Origin: Ignavibacteriales bacterium
GTDB lineage: Bacteria > Bacteroidota > Ignavibacteria > UBA10030 > SZUA-254
Length of the DNA stretch: 6,672 bases
Assembly: GCA_016207985.1 (NCBI GenBank)
Contig: JACQYX010000236.1
Coordinates: 1-6,672, forward strand
Direction of reading: 5' to 3'
The notes under the pieces were generated by a model. It did not search any database and was not told the DNA's origin. It was given only the letters and a program-made list of their open reading frames with translations. The position numbers and the translations under genes were made by a program. Shown here one piece after another: positions 1 through 6,109 of the stretch (position 1 is the stretch's first letter; every line of letters starts with the position of its first letter).

Positions 1-696
1 CGTTCTCATTCCGTCAGCGATCGTATTAGCCGTTGAGAGCTTGATGAGTTTTTTCTGTCGAAAAGATTGATAGCAATCGTTCGCACCTTCTGTTTCAACA
101 CCTATGACTTTTGTTTTTGGAGAAAGATATTTTGCCGCAATTGCACAACCGGAAATTAATCCCCCTCCGCCGATTGGAACGAAGAGATAATCGAGGTCTT
201 TGATTTCTTGAAAGATTTCTAATCCAACTGTTCCTTGACCAGCTATGAGTTTCTCGTCGTTGTACGGATGGATGAGTGTATAGCCATGTTTGTCGATTAG
301 CTCCTGTGTGGACCGTTCCCTGTCATCGGTTGAAGTACCGCAAAAGATAACTTCGGCGCCGTAGCACTTAGTCGCCTCAACTTTACTTTTCACTGAGTTG
401 TGAGGCATTACGATAACTGATTTGATGCCGAAGATTTTGCTTGCAAGCGCCACACCCTGACCGTGATTGCCGGACGAATGCGCGATAACTCCGCGGTTTC
501 GTTCTTCATCGGTTAGCGAGGCAATCTTATTGTATGCACCACGAAACTTAAATGCACCGATACGCTGGAAGTTCTCTGCTTTGAAGTAAACTTCGTTACC
601 CGTAATCTGATTGAATGTGCGAGATGAGAGGAGCGGCGTTTTGTGAACCACCGGCTTTAAAGTACGATAAGCAGATTCGATATCAGTAAAATCCAT
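1..696 (-). CDS. PLP-dependent threonine dehydratase / serine racemase-like enzyme, 3' end outside window
   Basis: This gene encodes a cytoplasmic fold-type II pyridoxal-phosphate enzyme of the threonine ammonia-lyase/serine racemase group. Family members deaminate threonine or serine, or racemise serine. The frame is open for 232 codons from the ATG at 696 to the window edge, so the C-terminus is missing. Three family signatures are visible: GAFKFRGA with the Schiff-base lysine at residue 50, the substrate-carboxylate loop SSGNHGQ at about 74-80, and the PLP-phosphate loop PIGGGGLISG at about 174-183. The start is chosen because the protein begins, as is usual in the family, about 50 residues before the PLP lysine. 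The Shine-Dalgarno site is weak. The missing part decides whether it is a short enzyme of about 320 residues (TdcB or serine racemase type) or a longer IlvA type with an ACT domain, so no symbol is given. Family assignment is secure; substrate is not. Confidence 0.5.
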   Translation of the reverse strand, partial: MDFTDIESAYRTLKPVVHKTPLLSSRTFNQITGNEVYFKAENFQRIGAFKFRGAYNKIASLTDEERNRGVIAHSSGNHGQGVALASKIFGIKSVIVMPHNSVKSKVEATKCYGAEVIFCGTSTDDRERSTQELIDKHGYTLIHPYNDEKLIAGQGTVGLEIFQEIKDLDYLFVPIGGGGLISGCAIAAKYLSPKTKVIGVETEGANDCYQSFRQKKLIKLSTANTIADGMRT

Positions 697-727
697 AATC
701 CATCACTTAGTAAAAAAACTGCAGAAA

Positions 728-755
728 ATGTAAAGGTTCAGAAAGAAATTTACAT
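728..755. repeat. 7-bp perfect inverted repeat upstream of the dehydratase gene
   Basis: ATGTAAA (728-734) and TTTACAT (749-755) are perfect inverted arms separated by 14 bases. They lie about 32-60 bases upstream of the minus-strand dehydratase start at 696 and just outside the larger repeat element at 757-887. The symmetry and location would suit an operator bound by a dimeric regulator. In AT-rich spacer DNA a 7-bp match can also arise by chance, and no known binding motif is recognised. Confidence 0.5.
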
Positions 756-756
756 C

Positions 757-887
757 GAGACTTCTGAATTATTCTTCTTTGTCATGTTGATACCGCTCAA
801 AGAGCGGGAGAAACATCTCGATTCTCAAGAATGTGAGATCCTTCACTTAGTTCAGGGTGACAATTGGGAAGATTTTTCAGAAGTCTC
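757..887. repeat. 131-bp palindromic intergenic repeat element (MITE- or REP-like)
   Basis: The element is bounded by perfect 12-bp terminal inverted repeats, GAGACTTCTGAA at 757-768 and its complement at 876-887. Symmetry continues inward with TTGTCA at 779-784 against TGACAA at 858-863. Two internal hairpins are visible: CCGCTC-AAA-GAGCGG (793-807), and ATCTC...GAGAT (815-839) with an inner ATTC/GAAT stem. The whole element could fold as a branched structure. The stretch GAGATCCTTCACTTAGTTC at about 835-853 resembles dispersed palindromic repeats I recall from several bacterial genomes. The element starts 6 bases beyond the bacterioferritin stop codon, so in mRNA it could act as a 3' stabiliser or weak terminator. 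It encodes no protein, so if mobile it would depend on a transposase elsewhere. Confidence 0.5.
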
Positions 888-893
888 CTATTT

Positions 894-1367
894 TTACTTT
901 TTCTCGATCTGTTGAGATAAATAATTCTGAATACCTACCTGCTTGATCTGGTCGAGTTGAGCTTCTAACCAATCGATATGGTTTTCTTCATCGACCAGAA
1001 TAGCTTCGAGCATTTCACGTGTGCCATTATCACCCACGGATACTGCGAGCTTGATATCGTTATTGTAATCTTCTATGGCACCGCTTTCAGCATTCCAATC
1101 GTTTTTGAACTGCTGCTCAACATTCGCACCGATGGACATTTTATTCAGTTTACTAACCACAGGAGCTCCTTCCAAGAAAAGAATTCGTGCGATCAGTTTC
1201 TCGGCATGTTTCATTTCTTCAATAGCACGCTTTTCGATTGCGTGGTGCAACTTTTCATAACCCCAGTTAGCACACATCTCAGAGTGTACAATATATTGAT
1301 TAATCGCTGTAAGCTCGTCCGTGAGACGATCATTAAGCATTTTGTTGATTTTTGTATTTCCCTTCAT
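894..1367 (-). CDS. bfr: Bacterioferritin
   Basis: The 157-residue product is a bacterioferritin, a cytoplasmic 24-subunit cage that oxidises Fe(II) and stores ferric mineral. Length is typical of the family (about 155-160). The complete dinuclear ferroxidase site is present in the classic Bfr numbering: Glu18, Glu51, His54, Glu94, Glu127 and His130. Met52, the haem axial ligand at the dimer interface in Bfr, is also present, which favours haem-binding Bfr over plain ferritin. The four-helix layout is clear, with signatures DELTAINQY, EEMKHAEKLIARI and DEENHIDWLEAQ. The start at 1367 is supported by a strong AAGGAG seven bases upstream (1375-1380). The gene begins 18 bases after the stop of the broken dehydrogenase gene, so the two were probably co-transcribed and bfr may still use that promoter at 2284-2312. 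No Fur box was recognised upstream. Confidence 0.5.
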   Translation of the reverse strand: MKGNTKINKMLNDRLTDELTAINQYIVHSEMCANWGYEKLHHAIEKRAIEEMKHAEKLIARILFLEGAPVVSKLNKMSIGANVEQQFKNDWNAESGAIEDYNNDIKLAVSVGDNGTREMLEAILVDEENHIDWLEAQLDQIKQVGIQNYLSQQIEKK

Positions 1368-1374
1368 AATGACT

Positions 1375-1380
1375 CTCCTT
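1375..1380 (-). promoter_or_regulatory. Ribosome binding site of bfr
   Basis: On the minus strand this reads AAGGAG and sits seven bases before the bfr ATG at 1367. It is the best Shine-Dalgarno match in the window and fixes the bfr start. It also implies that bfr is translated independently even though the gene upstream is broken. Confidence 0.5.
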
Positions 1381-1385
1381 AATTA

Positions 1386-2250
1386 TTAGATTGATAAAAC
1401 AATTTTTCCAAAATTCTTTCTCTCTTCCATTCTTCGATGAGCTTCAGCCGCTTTCTTCAGTGGGAAAACAGAATCTACAACCGGTTGAAGCTGTCGATTA
1501 CCAACACTTTTTTTGAAGAACTTCAATACTTCTATCATTTCACTTTTCGTTCCCATAAACGAGCCGTACAGAGTGAGATGCTTCGCATAAATATATCGTA
1601 AGTCAACTTTCCCAACGTAATCCGAGGTTGCACCACATGTAACTAAGCGTCCACCTTTTGCAAGGGCAGGAATACTCTTCTCAAATATTTCTCCACCTGT
1701 ATGCTCGAATACAATGTCAACACCTTTCTTATTGGTCAATCGCTTGACCTCTTCAACAAAATCTTTCTCATTATAGTTAATGACCTGATCCACATCGAAA
1801 GATTTTGCCTTTTCTAATTTTTCATCTGAGCCAGCAGTAGTGATAACATGTGCACCGAAGAGTTTTGCAATCTGAATCCCGGCTGAGCCAACTCCACTGC
1901 CCGCCGCATGTATTAAAACCGATTCGCCAGGTTTTATCCTTGTTAAACCAACAAGCATATGCCATGCAGTAAGAAATACAAGCGGTATGGCAGCCGCTTG
2001 TTTAAAATCTAAACCTTCAGGAATCGGCAAAACATTATCGGCAGGTAGTTTCACAAGCTCAGCATAAGTTCCATCTTCTTTTGTTCCGAGTACATGATAA
2101 GCTCGGCACAGATTGTCCATTCCACCCAGACACATTTCGCAACGTCCGCAGGAAATTCCGGGAGAGATTAAAACTTTGTCACCGACCTTTAAAAAGTCAA
2201 CGGCACTCCCTACTTCTGTAATAAAATTGATGGAAACGAATTGCCTTCAT
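1386..2250 (-). pseudogene. Zinc-type MDR alcohol dehydrogenase/quinone oxidoreductase, internal deletion with frameshift
   Basis: The surviving part is a medium-chain dehydrogenase/reductase. It has the structural-zinc lobe CGRCEMCLGGMDNLC with four cysteines, a NAD(P)-binding Rossmann loop HAAGSGVGSAG, and a normal C-terminus. The natural start is the ATG at 2250, preceded by AGGAAG and giving MKAIRFHQF, a typical N-terminus of this family. After those nine codons the frame runs YYRSRECR and stops. One frame over, the reading continues as ITEVGSAVDFLKVGDKVLI, which corresponds to roughly residue 68 onward in full-length relatives. About 60 codons of the GroES-like domain are therefore missing, by a deletion that is not a multiple of three. 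The deleted stretch would hold part of the active site. The longest uninterrupted frame with an ATG starts at 2135 (249 residues) and lacks the catalytic domain. Restoring about 60 codons gives about 345 residues, the usual family length. An assembly error is the alternative explanation. Confidence 0.5.
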
Positions 2251-2283
2251 TTTCTTACTTCCTAATTAAATTGTTACCTTGAC

Positions 2284-2312
2284 AAGATAGTGAAAATCAC
2301 TGTAACCTTCAA
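2284..2312 (-). promoter_or_regulatory. Candidate sigma70-type promoter for the dehydrogenase-bfr unit
   Basis: On the minus strand TTGAAG (2312-2307) and TATCTT (2289-2284) are separated by 17 bases. Each hexamer matches four of six consensus positions. Transcription would start near 2277 and give a leader of about 27 bases before the ATG at 2250. The placement is sensible but the prediction rests only on these two hexamers. Confidence 0.5.
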
Positions 2313-2375
2313 TCGACATTCAAATTTGATTATTCGAAGTTCTATACTAAGATTTTAGATCAGATTCTACTTAAC

Positions 2376-2403
2376 GCTCCACGCTCTTGGCTCATAGCTC
2401 TTC
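2376..2403. repeat. Four tandem heptamers, GCTCNNN
   Basis: GCTC occurs four times at an exact 7-base period (2376, 2383, 2390, 2397), with variable triplets CAC, TTG, ATA and TTC between. The tract lies in the 231-base divergent spacer between the dehydrogenase remnant and the POT transporter. It may be a degenerate short-sequence repeat. No coding frame of note crosses it, and apart from the minus-strand promoter the rest of this spacer shows nothing recognisable. Confidence 0.5.
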
Positions 2404-2471
2404 GTTTGCTTCTCAATCACCATTTCGCTAATTTCACGATACTGAATTTCTAACAAAACAGATTAACCAGT

Positions 2472-2476
2472 AGGAG
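2472..2476 (+). promoter_or_regulatory. Ribosome binding site of the POT transporter
   Basis: AGGAG lies five bases before the ATG at 2482 and settles that start. Confidence 0.5.
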
Positions 2477-2481
2477 TATTA

Positions 2482-3753
2482 ATGGATATTAAAAAAGGTT
2501 TAGAGAAGCTGCGCACAGGTTTTCACCCAACCTTCTGGGTTGCAAACGGAATGGAACTGTTTGAGCGTTTAGCCCTTTACGGTCAACAAATTATAATGGG
2601 TATTTATTTCCGTAATAAACTTGGTTTCAGCGAAACCGAAGCGGGTGGACTTTCGGGACTCTTCGGCGGCTTGATATATCTGCTTCCGATTCTGGGAGGA
2701 ACACTTGCAGATAAATTCGGTTTCAGGCGTGCGTTCATGATCGCATTTTCTATGCTGGCAGTCGGTTACTTTTTGATCGGTTCTGTTGGCATGACAATTT
2801 TCTCGGGAATTTACGGCGGCTTGCCGCTCTATCCTGTGTTGGTTGTGTTTCTTGTTTTCACGGCAATTGGCGGTTCGTTTATCAAACCATCTGTATTAGG
2901 TACGATTGCAGTAACTTCAACTAAAGAGACAAAATCTCTCGGCTATGCAATTTATTATTGGCTTGTGAATATAGGTGCGGCGATTGGTCCTACTATCGCA
3001 TACTTCGTAAGAGATGCAATCGGCATCGAGTATGTTTACCTCGTCTCCGCAATCAGTTGCGCCGCAATGTTTGTTGTGAACTTTTTCTTTTACAAAGAAG
3101 TGAAGAGCACTGCAACGGAGGTGGCTGAATCTCTTGGAACAAAGATGAAGAATCTCGTTATTGTTCTCGGTAATGTGAAGTTTATGATCTTCCTTCTTAT
3201 CTTCTCGCTATTCTGGATTATGTTCTGGCAAGAATTTGTCATCATACCGTATTATCTTGTCGATTTTATTGATAAAGACGCACCGTTCGAGCTGATACAA
3301 TCGTGGTCGGGAGCGGGAGCGATAATTGCATTACAGCTTATTGTGAACCGGATGACGAAAAATATTCCAACAAGAACAGCGATTGTTATGGGTTTTGGTG
3401 TTTCGAGTTTTTGTTGGTTGATAATTGGATTGAGCCCCAGCATTCCAACTATTGCAGCAGGTATAGTTGTTTTCGCTATCGGTGAGATGGCACAAGCACC
3501 TCGTTATTATGAGTACATTTCTGAATTGGCGCCGCCGGGACAACAAGGTCTATTTCAAGGATATGCGTTCCTTCCGATAGCAATTGCATGGTTCGTTGGC
3601 GGACCATTTGGTGGATGGATGTATGAGAACGCAAAACGCACAGGCGAGCCGGGAATTATTTGGTTTGTATTGTTTGGAATTGGAATTCTTGCCACCGTGT
3701 TGATGGCAATATATAATAAAGTTGTAGCAACACAGGAAGCGCAACATGTATAA
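2482..3753 (+). CDS. POT/PTR2-type MFS transporter (proton-coupled oligopeptide transporter-like)
   Basis: The product is a 423-residue inner-membrane protein of the major facilitator superfamily, closest in its motifs to the proton-dependent oligopeptide transporters, which import di- and tripeptides with protons. Visible signatures are an ExxER-type motif in the first membrane helix (Glu25, Glu28, Arg29, then Tyr33), the MFS loop GGTLADKFGFRR at about 72-83, a helix-4 segment GGSFIKPSVLG with Lys135, and a conserved GE pair (334-335) before the APPGQQG loop late in the C-terminal half. Hydrophobic stretches fit about twelve helices. It is shorter than many POT proteins (450-500 or more), with no extra helices or large extracellular domain. 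The start is fixed by AGGAG at 2472-2476, five bases before the ATG. Substrate is inferred from family only; other small amides or modified peptides are possible. The next gene on the strand begins 107 bases on, behind structured DNA, so a shared operon is uncertain. Confidence 0.5.
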   Translation: MDIKKGLEKLRTGFHPTFWVANGMELFERLALYGQQIIMGIYFRNKLGFSETEAGGLSGLFGGLIYLLPILGGTLADKFGFRRAFMIAFSMLAVGYFLIGSVGMTIFSGIYGGLPLYPVLVVFLVFTAIGGSFIKPSVLGTIAVTSTKETKSLGYAIYYWLVNIGAAIGPTIAYFVRDAIGIEYVYLVSAISCAAMFVVNFFFYKEVKSTATEVAESLGTKMKNLVIVLGNVKFMIFLLIFSLFWIMFWQEFVIIPYYLVDFIDKDAPFELIQSWSGAGAIIALQLIVNRMTKNIPTRTAIVMGFGVSSFCWLIIGLSPSIPTIAAGIVVFAIGEMAQAPRYYEYISELAPPGQQGLFQGYAFLPIAIAWFVGGPFGGWMYENAKRTGEPGIIWFVLFGIGILATVLMAIYNKVVATQEAQHV

Positions 3754-3782
3754 ATGGAACACACCTTAGAGGTCAACTCCGT
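3751..3782. repeat. Inverted-repeat unit A between the transporter genes
   Basis: The unit overlaps the POT stop codon. It reads TGGA (3755-3758), four bases, ACCT (3763-3766), TAG, AGGT (3770-3773), four bases, TCC (3778-3780). The ACCT/AGGT and GGA/TCC pairs are complementary, and the same layout recurs in unit B downstream. A separate small hairpin, TCCGT-CTC-ACGGA, follows at 3778-3790. The unit may be half of a dispersed repeat or a paired regulatory structure. Confidence 0.5.
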
Positions 3783-3798
3783 CTCACGGAAAAGGATA

Positions 3799-3851
3799 AA
3801 TGGAGCAAACCTTTGGCGAAGCCATGCCATTGGTAAAAGGTGTACTCCATT
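3799..3851. repeat. Inverted-repeat unit B (large stem-loop) just before the NRAMP gene
   Basis: The left arm ATGGAGCAAACCTTT (3800-3814) pairs with AAAGGTGTACTCCAT (3836-3850), with two mismatches in 15; A3799-T3851 extends it. The 21-base loop contains a nested GGC-GAA-GCC hairpin (3815-3823). It shares its left-arm core with unit A (TAAATGGA, four bases, ACCTT) and its right-arm core (AGGT, two bases, ACTCC). The structure ends ten bases before the preferred NRAMP ATG at 3861 and could limit ribosome access. There is no run of T after the stem, so it is not a standard terminator on the plus strand. Confidence 0.5.
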
Positions 3852-3860
3852 ATACTGAGC

Positions 3861-5723
3861 ATGAAAAACAATAATAAATCATCTCCATCTCTTTCCGAGG
3901 TTCACCGCTCGGTTTCGATTCCGAAAAACGTCGGGGTGCTAAAGCGTTTCTTTGCTTTCCTTGGTCCCGCTTATCTTGTAAGTGTCGGTTATATGGATCC
4001 GGGCAACTGGGCGACTGATCTCGAAGGTGGTGCGCGATTCGGTTACTCGCTTATTTGGGTTCTGTTAATGTCGAACCTGATGGCAATTCTTCTGCAAACG
4101 CTATCGGCAAGATTGGGTATTGTAACCGGCAGAGACCTCGCTCAAGCATGCCGTGAAAATTATCCTAAACCTGTCTCGATCATTCTCTGGATTCTGTGTG
4201 AAGTTGCGATTGCCGCGACCGATCTCGCTGAAGTTCTCGGCACTGCAATTGGTTTGAATCTTTTATTGAATATACCTCTTTTGTACGGTGTTATCATTAC
4301 CGGTTTTGATACGCTTCTCTTCCTCATTATTCAAAATTTCGGTATCAGAAAAGTTGAAGCATTTATCGTGATGATGATTTCAACCATCGGTATTTGTTTT
4401 GGAATAGAAGTATTTCTCTCGGAACCGGTGTGGGGCGATGTTGCAAAAGGATTTGTTCCTCGTCTTACACCAGAAAGTCTTTATGTTGCCATCGGTATTT
4501 TGGGTGCAACGGTAATGCCGCATAACTTATATCTTCACTCGGCACTTGTGCAAACCCGCGATGTATGTGCCTCCGATGATTGTAAGCGACAAGCATGCAA
4601 ATGGAATCTTCTCGATACGACATTTGCACTCAACGCTGCGTTTTTTGTGAATGCTGCAATATTAATCGTTGCCGGATCTGTATTTTTTAGAAATAACATA
4701 ATTGTTACAGAAATCCAGCAGGCACACCACCTACTTACTCCATTACTTGGAACCACATTAGCGAGTACGCTATTCGCCCTTGCACTTCTCTCTGCTGGAC
4801 AAAGCTCGACACTTACCGGAACGCTGGCAGGTCAAATAGTAATGGAGGGATTTCTGCAGTTTAAAATGCGTCCCGTTCTTCGCCGACTCATTACGCGGAT
4901 GCTCGCTATCGTTCCGGCTGTCATCGTGATCCTCTGGAAAGGAGACGAAGGCAGTTACAGTCTTCTGATTTTTAGTCAGGTGATTCTGAGCTTACAGCTG
5001 CCATTTGCCGTTATCCCGCTGATTAACTTCACAACTGACAAGATAAAGATGGGATCGTTCGCCAACAAACCGATAGTGATTATACTTGCATGGATAACGG
5101 CAGTGATTATAATTGTTCTCAATGCACGTTTACTTTGGTGGACAGTTGCCGATTGGATTGCACAAGCTGGCAGTGCCGCAATTTGGATTTGGATTATTGC
5201 AGTGCCTTTCATTATTGGATGTACCTTGTTGTTAATGTACATGGCGTTTCCGAAATTATGGAGAAGAAGGAGAAAAGTTAGTATGCCGATACCTAAATTA
5301 TCACTTTCACATCAAACATACACGAGGATTGGAGTCGCATTGGACTTTAGTGGTATGGAAGAAAAAATTCTTTCTCATGCACAATCCATTGCACAGCATC
5401 ATAACGCTGCAATTTATCTTTTTCATGTTGTAGAGGGCGTCAGCGGACAAATATTCGGGAAAGAGGCATTTGATGAAGAAGCGCGCACAGATAAAGAACA
5501 TATCGATAATGTGGCAGAGCAGCTCAGGGCATTCGGTTTTGAAGTTTATGCACATCTCGGATTTGGAAATGTGCCACAGCAGTTGGTAAAGCTTGCGAAC
5601 GAAACACAAATCGATCTCCTCATTATGGGCGGTCACCGCCATAGCGGATGGAAAGATATTTTGTTTGGAACCACCGTGCCGAAAGTACGCCATTCGTTGA
5701 AGATACCAGTACTCGTGGTGTAG
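3861..5723 (+). CDS. mntH: NRAMP divalent metal transporter fused to a C-terminal universal stress protein (UspA) domain
   Basis: The product (620 residues) has an NRAMP domain of about 11 membrane helices that should import Mn(II) or Fe(II) with protons across the inner membrane. Its metal-site residues are present: DPGN in helix 1 (Asp46, Asn49), and ATVMPHN in helix 6 with Ala216, Met219 and His221. The helix-3 ATDLAE signature is at about 119-124. After a basic linker containing RRRRK, a UspA domain occupies about 487-620, starting TRIGVALDFS and ending KIPVLVV. Its nucleotide loop reads GGHRHSGWKDILFGTT (590-605). The second glycine of the usual Gx2Gx9G(S/T) motif is Arg593, so ATP binding is uncertain. 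The domain would face the cytoplasm and may sense state or regulate transport; this is inference. I prefer the ATG at 3861. An in-frame GTG at 3840 would add seven residues but lies inside the stem-loop. Neither start has a good Shine-Dalgarno site. Metal preference, Mn or Fe, cannot be read directly. Confidence 0.5.
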   Translation: MKNNNKSSPSLSEVHRSVSIPKNVGVLKRFFAFLGPAYLVSVGYMDPGNWATDLEGGARFGYSLIWVLLMSNLMAILLQTLSARLGIVTGRDLAQACRENYPKPVSIILWILCEVAIAATDLAEVLGTAIGLNLLLNIPLLYGVIITGFDTLLFLIIQNFGIRKVEAFIVMMISTIGICFGIEVFLSEPVWGDVAKGFVPRLTPESLYVAIGILGATVMPHNLYLHSALVQTRDVCASDDCKRQACKWNLLDTTFALNAAFFVNAAILIVAGSVFFRNNIIVTEIQQAHHLLTPLLGTTLASTLFALALLSAGQSSTLTGTLAGQIVMEGFLQFKMRPVLRRLITRMLAIVPAVIVILWKGDEGSYSLLIFSQVILSLQLPFAVIPLINFTTDKIKMGSFANKPIVIILAWITAVIIIVLNARLLWWTVADWIAQAGSAAIWIWIIAVPFIIGCTLLLMYMAFPKLWRRRRKVSMPIPKLSLSHQTYTRIGVALDFSGMEEKILSHAQSIAQHHNAAIYLFHVVEGVSGQIFGKEAFDEEARTDKEHIDNVAEQLRAFGFEVYAHLGFGNVPQQLVKLANETQIDLLIMGGHRHSGWKDILFGTTVPKVRHSLKIPVLVV

Positions 5724-5729
5724 GGCCCT

Positions 5730-5753
5730 GTCACGAAGTGATCACTGTGTGAC
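5730..5753. promoter_or_regulatory. Two tandem palindromic 11-mers after the NRAMP gene
   Basis: Seven bases after the NRAMP stop codon, TCAC-GAA-GTGA (5731-5741) is followed directly by TCAC-TGT-GTGA (5742-5752). Each can form a four-pair hairpin. The join creates a perfect palindrome AGTGATCACT (5737-5746), and outer GTCAC/GTGAC arms also pair. It may be a tandem operator, or a 3' structure of the NRAMP transcript. No T-run follows, so it is a poor intrinsic terminator. No regulator is recognised. Confidence 0.5.
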
Positions 5754-5822
5754 TCAAAGGCAGAGGTTTAGGAAAATACGAAGTCGGGATCTTTCAGCTC
5801 TTATTGACATGAATAAACAATA

Positions 5823-5854
5823 TTTGACATTCGCTTTTCCTTTAGTTAGATTTG
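5823..5854 (+). promoter_or_regulatory. Promoter of the DUF433-DUF5615 module, matching two consensus types
   Basis: TTGACA (5824-5829), 17 bases, then TAGATT (5847-5852) gives a perfect -35 and four of six at -10 for housekeeping sigma70. The same bases read TTTG (5823-5826), 20 bases, then TAGATTTG (5847-5854), which fits the Bacteroidota promoter consensus TTTG-N19-21-TAnnTTTG exactly. Transcription would start near 5860 and leave a leader of about 20 bases before the ATG at 5879. A second TTGACAT at 5804-5810 lies exactly 20 bases upstream of the first and could be an operator half-site for autoregulation. Confidence 0.5.
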
Positions 5855-5878
5855 ATTAGATAACGAAAATAAAAACTC

Positions 5879-6109
5879 ATGACTTACAATGTAATCAATA
5901 TCGACCGCGAGATTCTTGGAGGAACACCTGTTTTTACTGGTACCAGAGTGCCGATACAAGCGCTTTTTGATTATATTGAAAATAATGAAACACTCGAAGA
6001 GTTCTTAGAAAATTTTCCGACCGTATCAAAGGAAAAGGCATTGACAGTTTTGCATATCGCGGAAAAGTTCCTGACATCGGAAAAAGTGTTGAATGAAAAT
6101 CTTGGTTGA
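5879..6109 (+). CDS. DUF433 family antitoxin
   Basis: This 76-residue protein belongs to the DUF433 family (VapB-like small proteins with a winged-helix-type DNA-binding fold). It is the likely antitoxin of the module and probably represses its own promoter. The family core is clear: ILGGTPVFTGTRVPIQALFDYIE at about 12-34, then a segment LEEFLENFPTVSKEKALTVLHIAEKFL typical of the second half. Length is normal. The start has no Shine-Dalgarno site, only an A-rich leader, which is common in Bacteroidota-like genomes, and it follows a good promoter at the expected distance. Its last 17 bases overlap the start of the toxin gene in another frame, which points to translational coupling. The family and pairing are recognised; binding to DNA and neutralisation of the neighbour are inferred from the family and gene order. 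Confidence 0.5.
   Translation: MTYNVINIDREILGGTPVFTGTRVPIQALFDYIENNETLEEFLENFPTVSKEKALTVLHIAEKFLTSEKVLNENLG

Noticed and set aside
978..1382. A 134-codon open frame on the plus strand opposite bacterioferritin
   Set aside because: It is the antisense shadow of bfr, whose catalytic residues are all intact. The translation has no recognisable domain.
2043..2250. Programmed frameshifting as an explanation for the split dehydrogenase
   Set aside because: A frameshift alone would keep all residues, but about 60 residues of the N-terminal domain are absent from every frame here.
2251..2481. A Fur or other iron-responsive operator in the divergent spacer before the dehydrogenase-bfr unit
   Set aside because: No stretch close to the GATAATGATAATCATTATC pattern is present on either strand.
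3754..3860. A manganese (yybP-ykoY) riboswitch before the NRAMP gene
   Set aside because: The space holds strong hairpins, but I cannot find the conserved loop bases of that riboswitch and the symmetry is better explained by repeat units A and B.
5307..5693. A 128-codon open frame on the minus strand within the UspA domain
   Set aside because: It lies opposite a clearly conserved domain, is rich in Cys/Met/His with no family pattern, and has no supporting start site.
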